In this document: positions 16,582-25,606 of the stretch, piece by piece
Layout of the letters: the number at the start of each line of letters is the position of its first letter
Numbering within the stretch: the stretch's first letter is position 1
NCBI RefSeq assembly: GCF_035609205.1
Contig: NZ_CP141184.1
Coordinates: forward strand, 4,967,001 to 5,031,000
DNA: 64,000 nucleotides
Source of the DNA: Hymenobacter sp. GOD-10R
GTDB lineage: Bacteria > Bacteroidota > Bacteroidia > Cytophagales > Hymenobacteraceae
Direction of reading: 5' to 3'
The notes under the pieces: model-generated
The model's database searches: none
What the model was told of the DNA's origin: nothing
What the model saw: the letters and a program-made list of their open reading frames with translations, nothing else
Translations under genes and position numbers: made by a program

Positions 16582-18699
16582 TTACCAGATCTTTGCCCGC
16601 TGATCGGTAGCGCGTACCATCTTCGCGTCGTCTTTGCAACCGAATGCCTCAAAGAACTGGGGCATGTTCTGAAGCGGACCGTTGGTCCGGAACTGCTCAG
16701 GCGAGTGCGGGTCGGTTAGCACCTGCTGGCGCACGTACTCGGGACGGGCTTGGGCATGCCAAATCTGGGCCCATGCCAGGAAGAAGCGCTGCTCAGGCGT
16801 GTAGCCATCGAGCTTGGTCTTAGGCTTGCCAGCAATGGCTTTTTCCATGGCCGTGTAGGCGATGTTCAGACCACCTAGGTCGGCGAGGTTTTCGCCCATC
16901 GTCAGCTTGCCATTCACGTGCACCGAGTCGAGCGGCGTGAAGGCATCGAACTGCTTGCCTACCACCGCTGCGCGCTGGTTGAACTTGTCGGCATCGTCCT
17001 TGGTCCACCAGTCCTTGAGGTTGCCCTCAGCGTCGTATTGACGGCCTTGGTCATCGAAGCCGTGGGTCATTTCGTGGCCGATGACGGCCCCGATACCACC
17101 GTAGTTCACGGCATCATCGGCGTTGGGGTCGTAGAACGGTGGCTGCAAAATGCCGGCCGGGAACACAATCTCGTTCATGGGCGGATTGTAGTACGCATTT
17201 ACCGTGGGCGGGGTCATGCCCCACTCGTTGCGGTCAATCGGCTTACCTAGCTTGCTAGCGTTATCATCAGAAGCCCAAATACGCGCGGCCAGTACGTTTT
17301 TCAGGTACGAATCACGCGAGATGGTCAGCGTAGAGTAATCCTTCCACTTATCCGGATAGCCAATTTTCACGGTGAAGGCGTTGAGCTTCTTCAGGGCTTC
17401 GGTCTTGGTGGCGGCGCTCATCCAGGTGTTCTGCTGAATGTGCTCGGCAAACGCTGCTTTCAAGTTATTCACCAAAGCCAAGGCTTTCTGCTTAGCCTCG
17501 GGCGGAAAAGCCTTGTCCACGTACACTTGGCCGAAAGCCTCGCCTAAGGCCGCATCCGTTGAGCGAATCATGCGCTTCCAGCGGGGCTGCTGCTGCTTGG
17601 CACCCGTGAGGGCCTGGCTGTAGCGGAAGGTTTCATCCACATAAGCTTTGGGCAACGCATTGGCCATCGAGCTTACCACGCGCCAGCGCAGGTAGGTTTT
17701 CCAATCGTTAAGCGGGTCCCACTTCAGTACGTTGTTTACATCTTGCAAGAATGCCGGTTGTCCAACGATGACTTCTTTGGCACCGCCTAGCTTTTCCTGC
17801 GCCAGCATGGTTTGCAAACCTAGGTTCGGGTACTGCTTCTGCAGTTCCGCCATGGTCATCTTGTTGTAGTTGGCGTACGGGTCGCGCAGGTCGACGCGGC
17901 TCTTGGACGCCTTCGCCATCCGCGTTTCAATGCGCATGATGGTCGAGGCATCTTTCGTTGCGGCGGCTGCACTCTCCCCCATCAGCTTGAAGATGTTGGT
18001 CATGTACGTCACGTAGGCCGTCCGAACAGCCTTGGAGCGCGCATCGTCCTTCAGGTAATAGTCGCGGTCGGGCATGCCGATGCCACCCTGATAAATCTGC
18101 ACGGCGTACTGCGTGCTGATTTTTTCGTCTTGCCCCACGCCCGTGTTGAACAAGCTGCCCACGCCCATGCGGTGGTGGTAGCCAATCACTTGCTGCAAGC
18201 CTTTCAGGTCTTTAATGGCAGCAATGCGGTCCAATTCGGGTTTCAGATACGTCAGACCTGCCTGCTCGATAGCCGCCGAGTCCATGGCCGAGGCGTAGAA
18301 GTCGCCCACTTTTTGGGCATTGCTACCTTTAGTCGCGTTGCGGTTGGCGGCGGATTCTTCCAGAATTTGGCGCTGTACCAAGGCGTTTTTGTTGCCTAGC
18401 TCATTGAAGCTACCCCAGCGCGACTCAGAAGCCGGAATAGGGTTGTTCTTCAACCAGTTGCCAGAAGCATACTGAAAGAAGTTGTCACAGGGCGACACCG
18501 ACTTGTCGATGTTTTCGATGGCCAGTCCTACGCCTTTTGCCTCGGCAGGGGCAGCCGCCGAAGCCGTAGCGTTGGTCGTGGGAGCAGGCGTAGTAGTAGC
18601 TGTAGCTGCGGCGGGGGCTTTAGAAGAGTTGCCGGCGCACCCCGCTAGCGCCAAACCCGTTGCAATGGCAGCTAGGGTCAGGTGATTTCGGTTTTTCAC
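16582..18699 (-). CDS. M13-family zinc metallopeptidase, lipoprotein (tandem copy 2)
   Basis: About 705 residues. No ATG precedes the signal peptide; the best start is GTG at 18699 (VKNRNHLTLAAIATGLALAGC), which gives a clean lipoprotein signal, while a TTG at 18747 lies inside the neighbour's terminator. The mature linker is Ala/Thr-rich. Conserved elements are SPCDNFFQYASGNWLKNNPIP, GHEMTHGFDDQGR (HExxH), GENLADLGG and a RAKIW terminus. It is strongly similar to copy 1 across the full length but differs at many sites in the N-terminal domain, so it is an old duplicate. The role is periplasmic oligopeptide hydrolysis. Confidence 0.93.
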   Translation of the reverse strand: MKNRNHLTLAAIATGLALAGCAGNSSKAPAAATATTTPAPTTNATASAAAPAEAKGVGLAIENIDKSVSPCDNFFQYASGNWLKNNPIPASESRWGSFNELGNKNALVQRQILEESAANRNATKGSNAQKVGDFYASAMDSAAIEQAGLTYLKPELDRIAAIKDLKGLQQVIGYHHRMGVGSLFNTGVGQDEKISTQYAVQIYQGGIGMPDRDYYLKDDARSKAVRTAYVTYMTNIFKLMGESAAAATKDASTIMRIETRMAKASKSRVDLRDPYANYNKMTMAELQKQYPNLGLQTMLAQEKLGGAKEVIVGQPAFLQDVNNVLKWDPLNDWKTYLRWRVVSSMANALPKAYVDETFRYSQALTGAKQQQPRWKRMIRSTDAALGEAFGQVYVDKAFPPEAKQKALALVNNLKAAFAEHIQQNTWMSAATKTEALKKLNAFTVKIGYPDKWKDYSTLTISRDSYLKNVLAARIWASDDNASKLGKPIDRNEWGMTPPTVNAYYNPPMNEIVFPAGILQPPFYDPNADDAVNYGGIGAVIGHEMTHGFDDQGRQYDAEGNLKDWWTKDDADKFNQRAAVVGKQFDAFTPLDSVHVNGKLTMGENLADLGGLNIAYTAMEKAIAGKPKTKLDGYTPEQRFFLAWAQIWHAQARPEYVRQQVLTDPHSPEQFRTNGPLQNMPQFFEAFGCKDDAKMVRATDQRAKIW

Positions 18700-18744
18700 A
18701 GAGGAAGGAAAAGAAGAATTGAAAATGAGGGTAGGAAGATAAAA

Positions 18745-18782
18745 CAAAAAGCGCGACTCAGGAACCTGAGTCGCGCTTTTAA
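18745..18782 (-). terminator. terminator of M13 peptidase gene 3
   Basis: AAAAGCGCGACTCAGG pairs perfectly with CCTGAGTCGCGCTTTT around two A. It follows the third peptidase gene on the minus strand. Confidence 0.9.
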
Positions 18783-18806
18783 AGCTAATAAGCTAGGTGT
18801 CTGCGA

Positions 18807-20903
18807 TTACCAAATTTTGGCCCGCATGTCGCCGGAGCGCACCATCTTGTCGCCTTCCTTGCAGCCGAAAGCCTTGTGGAATTCGGGCATGTTTTGCAGC
18901 GGACCGATGGTACGGTATTGACCGGGTGAGTGCGGGTCGGTCTGCATCTGCTGACGCATAGCCTCCGGGCGCTGGTTCACGCGCCAGATTTGGGCGAAGT
19001 TCAGGAAGAAGCGCTGCTCCGGCGTGAAGCCATCGATTGACTTACCGGCTTTGGCCTGGGGCGTTTTCATGAACGCGGCGTAGGCTATGGTGAGGCCACC
19101 TAAGTCGGCTAGGTTTTCGCCCATCGTCAGCTTGCCGTTCACGTGCGCCGAGTCCAGGGGCGAGAAAGCATCGAATTGCTTGCCCACTACGTCGGCTTTG
19201 GTCATAAACTTCTCACCGTCTTCCTTCGTCCACCAGTCGCGCAGGTTGCCCTGGGCATCTACCTTGCGGCCCTGATCGTCGAAGCCGTGGGTCATTTCGT
19301 GACCGATGACGGCCCCGATGCCACCGTAGTTCACTGCATCGTCGGCTTTGGGATCATAGAACGGTGGCTGCAGAATGCCGGCTGGGAAAACGATTTCGTT
19401 CAAGGAAGGGCTGTAGTAAGCATTCACAGTAGGTGGCGTCATGCCCCATACGGAGCGGTCAACGGGCTTACCAAACTTGCTCAGATTGTCTTGGGTGCGC
19501 CACTCGGCGGCGGCAAACAAGTTATTGAGGTAGCTTTCGCGGGAAACTTTCAGAGCCGAGTAGTCCTTCCACTTATCGGGGTAGCCAATCTTGACCACAA
19601 AAGCGTTGAGCTTCTTTAGCGCTTCCGCTTTGGTAGCGGCACTCATCCACTCGGTGGCCTGAATGCGTTCAGCGTAGGCTAGGCGTAGATTTTCAACCAA
19701 CTGCTTGGCACGGGCTTTGGCCGCCGGACTAAAGTCTTCGTCGACGTAGAGCTGGCCAAATGCCTCGCCTAGCGAACCATCTGTTGCTGCGAAGGCTTGG
19801 CGCCACCGGGGCAACGGCTGCTTGGCGCCGCTCAGCACCTTACTAAAATTGAAAGCCTCATCAACATACGCTTTGGGCAACGCCGATGAAACAGACTCCA
19901 CCAAGTGCCAGCGTAGGTACTGCTTTTGGTCGGCAATGGGCTCCTCCTTCAGCATGGCACTCGCTTCTTTCAGGTAATCAGGCTGACCCACAATGATTTC
20001 CTTGGCACCGCTCAGCCCACTTTCCTTTAGGCGCAGAGGGATGTTCAGGTCGGGGTAGCTAGCCGTTACCTGCTCCACGGTCATCTTGTTGTAGTTGCTT
20101 TCTCGGTCGCGCAGGGCTACTCGGTCGCGGCTGGCTTTCGCCATACGGGTCTCGAGGCGCGTTACGGCAGCAGCATTTTTCTCAGCCGTGGCCTGGTCAT
20201 CACCTAGCAGCTTAAACACATTGACCTGGTAGGTGCGGTAGGCGGCCCGGATCGTTTTGGAACGCGCGTCCTCCTTCAGGTAGTAGTCACGGTCAGGCAA
20301 TGTGAGGCCTCCCTGGCTCATCTGCACCGCGTACACGCTACTGTTCTTGCTATCCTGGCCCACGCCCAGGCCGTACCAGCCCTTCCCAAGGTTTTTGGGG
20401 TCAGCGAGGTAGCGCTGCACACCGGCCACATCCTGAATGGCGTTTATTTGGGCCAGATGGGGCTGCAAATACTTCAGGCCGGCTTTCTCTACGGCTACGC
20501 TGTCCATGGCAGCAGCATAGAAGTCACCCACTTTTTGCAGGTTGGAGCCAGGCTTAGCACTGCGGTCAGCGGCGGCCTTTTCCAGAATGCGCCGGGCCAC
20601 AACGCGGTTGCGGTTCCTCAGCTCATTAAAGGAGCCCCAACTCGTCTCGGACGCGGGGATAGGGTTATTTTTGATCCAGTTGCCGTTGGCAAACTGAAAG
20701 AAGTCGTCGCAGGGCGCTACCGACTTGTCGATATTCGCCAGGTTGATGCCAACACCTGTCTGGCCCGTCGAGTTTTTGCCGGCGGTGGCGGTTGTTTTGG
20801 CAGTCGACTTGGGTGCGGCCTTTTGCGCCATGGCCGTGCCAGCCGTCAGGCTTAGCACCGCTGCGGCCATTGCCGTAATCGTTAAATTACTCCGTTGGGT
20901 CAT
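18807..20903 (-). CDS. M13-family zinc metallopeptidase, soluble periplasmic (tandem copy 3)
   Basis: 698 residues from ATG 20903 (MTQRSNLTITAMAA). Unlike copies 1 and 2 the signal peptide has no Cys lipobox; it ends TAMAQ, a signal peptidase I site, so this copy should be free in the periplasm or exported. The catalytic set is intact: APCDDFFQFANGNWIKNNPIP, GHEMTHGFDDQGR, GENLADLGG, RAKIW terminus. It is the first gene transcribed of the three, though terminators between them argue for separate mRNAs. The different anchoring suggests the copies divide the work by location. Confidence 0.93.
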   Translation of the reverse strand: MTQRSNLTITAMAAAVLSLTAGTAMAQKAAPKSTAKTTATAGKNSTGQTGVGINLANIDKSVAPCDDFFQFANGNWIKNNPIPASETSWGSFNELRNRNRVVARRILEKAAADRSAKPGSNLQKVGDFYAAAMDSVAVEKAGLKYLQPHLAQINAIQDVAGVQRYLADPKNLGKGWYGLGVGQDSKNSSVYAVQMSQGGLTLPDRDYYLKEDARSKTIRAAYRTYQVNVFKLLGDDQATAEKNAAAVTRLETRMAKASRDRVALRDRESNYNKMTVEQVTASYPDLNIPLRLKESGLSGAKEIIVGQPDYLKEASAMLKEEPIADQKQYLRWHLVESVSSALPKAYVDEAFNFSKVLSGAKQPLPRWRQAFAATDGSLGEAFGQLYVDEDFSPAAKARAKQLVENLRLAYAERIQATEWMSAATKAEALKKLNAFVVKIGYPDKWKDYSALKVSRESYLNNLFAAAEWRTQDNLSKFGKPVDRSVWGMTPPTVNAYYSPSLNEIVFPAGILQPPFYDPKADDAVNYGGIGAVIGHEMTHGFDDQGRKVDAQGNLRDWWTKEDGEKFMTKADVVGKQFDAFSPLDSAHVNGKLTMGENLADLGGLTIAYAAFMKTPQAKAGKSIDGFTPEQRFFLNFAQIWRVNQRPEAMRQQMQTDPHSPGQYRTIGPLQNMPEFHKAFGCKEGDKMVRSGDMRAKIW

Positions 20904-21097
20904 GTGTGGGACTGTGTTGAAAAAATGCTGTAGTAGGGGAAGTTGAGAAACGGGGAAACTCAAATTTAAGCAAATCTGCTTTGTGAGGAACATCCGGCCT
21001 AGGTTCGCTCTTATAGTGCCGAAAGACCCCGCCCGGCGGCTGTTGTTGCATGTTGCTGTAGCAATTTTCGCCGCCCCAATTGCGTACCTTGCACCTT

Positions 21098-22651
21098 ATG
21101 CCACCGCTGTTTAATCGTCGTTCTGAAATTGGTTTGCCTGCTTCGCTGCCGCCCGTCGCGCTGCCACTGGCCGAACTCATGGCCCGGGTGCGACAAACCC
21201 TCACCGACCGTTTTGCCGAGTCGTACTGGGTGGTAGCCGAAATTGCCGACCTCACCCTCCCCCGCTTCGATGGCGCGCACTGCTACTTGGTGCTCACCGA
21301 CCAGCACACCACCGGCCGCGGTGCCCAGCTCAAAGCGCAGGCGCGGGCTACGATCTGGAGCCAGCGCTATCAGCAGCTAGCCCCCGCGTTTCTGGAGCAG
21401 ACCGGTCAGGAGCTTAGCATCGGCATCAAGGTGATGCTGCGCGTGCAAGTAAAGTTTCACGAGCAGTATGGCCTCAGCCTCGACGTTGTCGCCATCGACC
21501 CGACCTATACCGTAGGTGACCTAGCTCGGCAGCGGCTCGAAACCATCCGAAAGCTTGAAGCCAAAGATCTGCTCGAACGCCAAAAGCGGCTTTCGTTGGC
21601 TATTGGCCCGCAGCGGCTTGCAGTTATCTCGTCGCCCACGGCGGCTGGTTTCCAGGATTTCATGCAGCAGCTTAGCGAATCGGCTTACGATTTCAGCGTA
21701 GCACTCTTCCCCGCCTCGATGCAGGGCGCCGAAGCACCTTCCAGCATCCTATCTGCCCTGGATATGATTCGGCGGCAACGCCACACCTTCGATGTGGTCA
21801 TCCTGATTCGTGGCGGCGGCGCTAAAACTGACTTGCTTGCCTTCGACGATTATGGCCTAGCAGCAGCAGTCGGCTCTTTTCCGCTGCCGGTGCTCACGGG
21901 CATTGGCCACGAGCGCGACGAGGCTGTGACGGATTTGGCGGCTCACCTTGCCCTCAAGACGCCCACTGCCGTAGCTGCTTTCCTCACGGAGCGCCTGGGC
22001 CGCCTCGATGCCGTATTTGAAGGATATGCGCTGCGTATTCGGGAGCTAGCCACCGAACAGCTACAAGATGCCGCTACTCAACTTCGCCGCCTGACGCTCC
22101 GCACCCGCGAAACGGCCCAGGACAAGCTAGCTTTTCACCGCTCTGCTTTGCATCAGCAGCTCCGCCAGGCGCGCGAAACACCACGCACGCATTTGCGCCG
22201 GCAACAACAGCAATTGGCTACGCAACGCCGGGCGCTGCACCGTGCTGCGCGCCAAGCCCTACGTCGGCAGCAAGGAGCGCTGCGTACGCTAGGCAAGCTG
22301 CTCGCGCGTCGGTTCCGGCACCTGCACCGGCGGCGGCGAGAGCAGTTGCTACGCTACCGCTACCAATTGCAGCTAGCCACAGCGCGTCAGCTACACCTAG
22401 CCGAGCTGCGCTTGGCCCGTGCCACGGCCCATCGCTTGCCCAATGCGGAAACTGCCCCGCCAAGTGCGGCTGCGGGCATTCGTTTGCTAGATAACAATAA
22501 CCAACCGCTTACCCCTGATCGGCTCCGCGCTGGCACCCACGTGCGCCTTCAGTTGCCCGACGACGCCGTGCTGATAGCGCGCATCATTGCCCGTTTGTCG
22601 TCTACCGACGGCAGCAGTCCTTCCGTGCCCGATCTTTTTTCTCAGTCATGA
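21098..22651 (+). CDS. xseA: exodeoxyribonuclease VII large subunit
   Basis: About 517 residues from ATG 21098. An N-terminal OB-fold (ESYWVVAEIADLTLPRFDGAHCYLVLTD) is followed by the catalytic XseA domain with AVISSPTAAGFQDFMQQL, DVVILIRGGGAKTDLLAFDDYGLA and PVLTGIGHERDEAVTDLAAH, then a long Arg/Gln-rich coiled-coil region (residues about 310-450) typical of the stalk of XseA. With XseB it degrades single-stranded DNA in both directions to oligonucleotides. The stop overlaps the xseB start as ATGA, so the two are translationally coupled. Confidence 0.96.
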   Translation: MPPLFNRRSEIGLPASLPPVALPLAELMARVRQTLTDRFAESYWVVAEIADLTLPRFDGAHCYLVLTDQHTTGRGAQLKAQARATIWSQRYQQLAPAFLEQTGQELSIGIKVMLRVQVKFHEQYGLSLDVVAIDPTYTVGDLARQRLETIRKLEAKDLLERQKRLSLAIGPQRLAVISSPTAAGFQDFMQQLSESAYDFSVALFPASMQGAEAPSSILSALDMIRRQRHTFDVVILIRGGGAKTDLLAFDDYGLAAAVGSFPLPVLTGIGHERDEAVTDLAAHLALKTPTAVAAFLTERLGRLDAVFEGYALRIRELATEQLQDAATQLRRLTLRTRETAQDKLAFHRSALHQQLRQARETPRTHLRRQQQQLATQRRALHRAARQALRRQQGALRTLGKLLARRFRHLHRRRREQLLRYRYQLQLATARQLHLAELRLARATAHRLPNAETAPPSAAAGIRLLDNNNQPLTPDRLRAGTHVRLQLPDDAVLIARIIARLSSTDGSSPSVPDLFSQS

Positions 22652-22893
22652 CCAACGATCAAACTTACCGCCAGACGATTGAAGAGCTGGAAACCATTCT
22701 GCGTGCCCTCGAAAATGATACCGTCGACGTGGATGACCTCACGGCCCGCGTGCAGCGCTCCGCCGAGCTAATTCGCCTTTGCAAACAGAAGCTCCGTCAT
22801 GCGGAAGCGGCCATCGATCGGGTGTTTGATACCCTCGATGAAGAGGACGATGCAGAGGGAAATGACGCCGCCAACGATCCTACCGACCGCTAG
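22648..22893 (+). CDS. xseB: exodeoxyribonuclease VII small subunit
   Basis: 81 residues, two antiparallel helices: TYRQTIEELETILRALEND, then VDVDDLTARVQRSAELIRLCKQKL, ending in an acidic tail. This is the standard XseB pattern. Several copies wrap around the XseA stalk. Start ATG 22648 overlaps the xseA stop by four bases. Confidence 0.95.
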   Translation: MTNDQTYRQTIEELETILRALENDTVDVDDLTARVQRSAELIRLCKQKLRHAEAAIDRVFDTLDEEDDAEGNDAANDPTDR

Positions 22894-23011
22894 CTTCACC
22901 CCCATCCTAGGTTGCTGTGCTTGTTTGGCATTGTCCTCCGATAGATAACCTCCTATATTTGGGCATCTTAGAGACGATATACTTTATTTTTCACCTAACC
23001 TGCTCAACGCC

Positions 23012-23410
23012 ATGTCATTCACCGGTACCGAAGGAGAATCAATCGACCACAAGCTAGCCGGGCAGTGGACCCGTAACCATCGCGAGGCGAATCCCAGCGA
23101 GATTCAAGGCCACTTCTTTGGCCACAAGATCCTAGAGAACATTCTCCAGCAGAAAGGCTGCATTGGTATTCGCATGTATTATGCGCTGGACGAGGAGAAT
23201 AACCGTCATTTGGTACTAGTCGGCGTCGATAAGGACCGAAATGACATGCTCAACGGCCCCACTGCGGCCGATGGCCAAGAGGACGTGCCTGCCGCTGATG
23301 AGCTGACCACCACTGAACGCATGCCCGCTTTCGCAGCTAGCTTCTTGGTAGGAAACGATGGCAAACCTAGCCCGCCCTACAGCAGCGACGACAACATCCT
23401 GAATAGTTAA
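23012..23410 (+). CDS. small soluble protein of a duplicated soluble/membrane module (copy A)
   Basis: A 132-residue protein without signal peptide or membrane segment. The core at residues 15-80 reads as QWTRNHREANPSEI, GHFFGHKILENILQQ, GCIGIRMYYALDEEN, HLVLVGVDKDRNDM. The same skeleton (WTxxxRxxxP, FF or YFxxxxxExIL-Q, C-GIR-Y, LVGVDxxxND) recurs in the 24205 gene. The pattern of strands around a fixed Cys and Asp suggests a small alpha/beta binding or sensor domain, and no named family is recognised. A membrane protein gene starts 18 bases downstream and is probably co-translated. Confidence 0.8.
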   Translation: MSFTGTEGESIDHKLAGQWTRNHREANPSEIQGHFFGHKILENILQQKGCIGIRMYYALDEENNRHLVLVGVDKDRNDMLNGPTAADGQEDVPAADELTTTERMPAFAASFLVGNDGKPSPPYSSDDNILNS

Positions 23411-23427
23411 GCTTCGCTGATTCATTC

Positions 23428-24117
23428 TTGATGCTGCAAATTCCTGCTTGGCTCCTGACGGCTTCTGAAGTGCTGGAATGGGTATCGCAGCTAAGCGTAC
23501 TTGTACCGTTGGCAATTGCTTGGCGGCGGCGCACTCTTTTTGCACCGACTGTTCGGGTTCTGTTCTGGTACACCTACCTTTCTCTGTTTACCTCTCTGGC
23601 CTTGCAAATTGGGCGGCACCTGTTTCACCTTAACACTCCGGTGCAGCATCTGTACACGCTACTCAAAACCCTGCTGTTTGGCCGCATGTACTACCTAGCG
23701 TTGCGCCGCCCGTGGCACCGGCAGCTTGTGTACGGACTCACGCTAGGTTTTGCAGGCTTTGCAGCGCTCGATGCCTTTTACTTAGAAGGCTTAACCCATT
23801 TCAATTCATACGGACGGGCCGTTCAGAGCTTGCTGCTCATTGGCTTTGCCATGCTTTATTTCGAGCAGATGCTGCGCGAGTTGCGCGTATCCCGTTTAGA
23901 GCAGGATCCTTTGTTTCTGGCCAGCGTAGGGTTGGTAATTTATTCAGCGGGCACGGGTATGTTGTTCGTGCTTATTAATAATTTCCGCGAGTCATTGTCG
24001 GCACTTACGCTGGCATTTGACACCGTTTCCCTGCTGAATATTGCGTTCAATGTTTTGCTCACGTTTGCCTTCCTGCGAGCCCACCCAAGCGAAGTAGAAC
24101 AATCGCACCAAGGCTAG
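23428..24117 (+). CDS. polytopic membrane protein of the duplicated module (copy A)
   Basis: 229 residues with about seven hydrophobic helices and almost no soluble loops. Marks are EVLEWVSQLSVLVPLAIAWRR at the N-terminus, a HLYTLLKTLLFGRMYYLAL helix, DAFYLEGLTHFNSY, and a final TFAFLRA helix followed by a short charged tail. The paralogue at 24788 has the same topology and the spaced elements E--LSFIIPLAIA-type, a tyrosine-rich helix, LLDA and GLL-HIN. No transporter or enzyme signature is visible. A 7-helix sensor or scaffold acting with the soluble protein is possible. It probably belongs to one operon running to the response regulator at 26854. Confidence 0.82.
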   Translation: MMLQIPAWLLTASEVLEWVSQLSVLVPLAIAWRRRTLFAPTVRVLFWYTYLSLFTSLALQIGRHLFHLNTPVQHLYTLLKTLLFGRMYYLALRRPWHRQLVYGLTLGFAGFAALDAFYLEGLTHFNSYGRAVQSLLLIGFAMLYFEQMLRELRVSRLEQDPLFLASVGLVIYSAGTGMLFVLINNFRESLSALTLAFDTVSLLNIAFNVLLTFAFLRAHPSEVEQSHQG

Positions 24118-24156
24118 TCCAAATAACTTAATTGCGCCACCTGCAACTAGTTAATT

Positions 24157-24189
24157 TTTGTTTAACGCTGCACTGCAGTACTATTTTTA
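24157..24189 (+). promoter_or_regulatory. possible Bacteroidota-type promoter
   Basis: TTTG at 24157-24160 and TATTTTTA at 24182-24189 resemble the -33 TTTG and -7 TAnnTTTG elements, but the spacing is 21 instead of about 19. It lies 15 bases before the soluble-B start, so a leader would be very short. Confidence 0.25.
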
Positions 24190-24204
24190 AATCCTGTTTT
24201 TTTA

Positions 24205-24615
24205 ATGTCTGATTCTACTCTTTTTGATCCGGAAGCCGGTCAATTCTTTTCTACTGTTACAGAACCTAAAGCATGGACAAAGCGCTACCGCGATGAACAC
24301 CCGGAACTTGACGAAAACAACCAAGCCAAGAACCCGCTTTATGCTACTTACTTCAGCAAAGAATTTGTTGAAAGTATTTTAAATCAACCACGCCCAGCTA
24401 GCTCGCCGTGCGTGGGCCTACGCATCTACCGTGGTACGGATAGCAATCAGAAGCAGCACACGATCTTGGTCGGCGTCGATCCAGATGGCAACGACATCGT
24501 GTATGCCACGGCGAACGACGGCACCGCCAACCTGAACGAAGTGATGGTTGGAAATTATGGAAGAGGTTGCCCACCTGACTGTGACACCACAGGCACCGGG
24601 CTTATGGCTGATTAA
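24205..24615 (+). CDS. small soluble protein of the duplicated module (copy B)
   Basis: 136 residues, no signal peptide. It shares the skeleton of the 23012 gene: WTKRYRDEHPEL, YFSKEFVESILNQ, CVGLRIYRGTD, HTILVGVDPDGNDI. It carries two further Cys near the C-terminus (GCPPDCD), absent from copy A. Divergence is high, so the duplication is old or the copies came from different sources. The membrane partner follows after a 172-base gap containing a hairpin. Function unknown. Confidence 0.8.
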   Translation: MSDSTLFDPEAGQFFSTVTEPKAWTKRYRDEHPELDENNQAKNPLYATYFSKEFVESILNQPRPASSPCVGLRIYRGTDSNQKQHTILVGVDPDGNDIVYATANDGTANLNEVMVGNYGRGCPPDCDTTGTGLMAD

Positions 24616-24660
24616 TCAGAGGGAGGCTGGCTAACATTATTTAGGCCGGCCTCCTTCTGA
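24616..24660. other. intercistronic hairpin
   Basis: TCAGAGGGAGGC at the stop of soluble B pairs with GCCTCCTTCTGA 20 bases later, with G-T/bulge tolerance. No T run follows, so it is a weak terminator at best and may be an RNA-processing or attenuating stem. Confidence 0.45.
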
Positions 24661-24787
24661 TCACGCTACTGATAGGCTATTGCTTGTTCGATGTTCACTC
24701 GTTGTAGGCTTCTGAACGTAGTGCATGCTTGCTGGGACATAACCAGAAAACAAAGATTCAGAACCACCACTATAAGTAAAATAGCAT

Positions 24788-25540
24788 ATGAACTTAGAGA
24801 GGCTGCTTGAGCGTACAGCGGAGCTGTCCTTTATCATTCCGTTAGCAGTCGCTTCGGTACGCAAGGCCAATTTACCTCCGGCATTTCGCTCCGTCTACAA
24901 CTTTCTAATTGTTGTATTCATTGGGGCTGTTATACGTCGTTCTGCTGCTATTGCCTTTCACAATAATCTATTTTCCTATCACTTCTTCACGGCAGCGGAA
25001 GTATATTTTTTAGGTCAGGCCTATTATAGGCTAACTCCTTCACGCACTATAAAAACCGGTATTCGTACTCTACAAATTTTATTTATTCCGTTAGCTCTCC
25101 TGGATGCTACAATGGCAGGCGGGTTATTAGCGCATATTAATACTATGGCCAATACGTATTCGGGCACCATGTTTGTCGCCCTAGCCATTTTAAATTTATT
25201 TAACTTAACAGAAAGCGACTCAGAAAATATATTTGAGAATCCTTACTTTATTTTCAATGTTGCTATTTTAATTAACTCTACCATCACCACAGCTATTCAT
25301 ACACTCAGTTATTTTCCTCAAGACCTACCTTACTTTAATCAAATTATGTTGGCCTTCCCCTACATAAATGCTCTTTATGTAGGTTTACTGGCGTATGTCT
25401 TCGCCCGTTTCAAGCTAGCCATAGATCCGCTTGACGCATTACCGCCCTGGCTACGCTTTGCAGCCAGACGCCGTTCCGTGCGGTCAGTAAGACTACCTAT
25501 TGCTTCCATTCCACCTACCACCATTCAGGCCGAGGTATAA
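24788..25540 (+). CDS. polytopic membrane protein of the duplicated module (copy B)
   Basis: 250 residues with about seven hydrophobic helices in the same order as the 23428 protein: LERTAELSFIIPLAVASVRKA, YHFFTAAEVYFLGQAYYRL, IPLALLDATMAGGLL, FNVAILINSTITTAI, YINALYVGLLAYVFARF, then a 40-residue Arg/Pro-rich cytoplasmic tail that copy A lacks. The gene is markedly more AT-rich in codon use (ATT, TTA, TTT) than its neighbours, which hints at transfer or weak expression. It precedes the histidine kinase by 66 bases. Its function is unknown; the context suggests a sensory membrane partner for the kinase, which itself has only one membrane anchor. Confidence 0.82.
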   Translation: MNLERLLERTAELSFIIPLAVASVRKANLPPAFRSVYNFLIVVFIGAVIRRSAAIAFHNNLFSYHFFTAAEVYFLGQAYYRLTPSRTIKTGIRTLQILFIPLALLDATMAGGLLAHINTMANTYSGTMFVALAILNLFNLTESDSENIFENPYFIFNVAILINSTITTAIHTLSYFPQDLPYFNQIMLAFPYINALYVGLLAYVFARFKLAIDPLDALPPWLRFAARRRSVRSVRLPIASIPPTTIQAEV

Positions 25541-25606
25541 CCACGCCACGCCTTACGCCAATCATTTTCGATAGCAACGGAGAGTTGCACTTTTGGTCTG
25601 CTATTC

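Noticed and set aside
14305..20993. The three M13 genes as an assembly duplication
   Set aside because: The three copies differ in sequence, signal type and flanking terminators, so they are genuine diverged duplicates.
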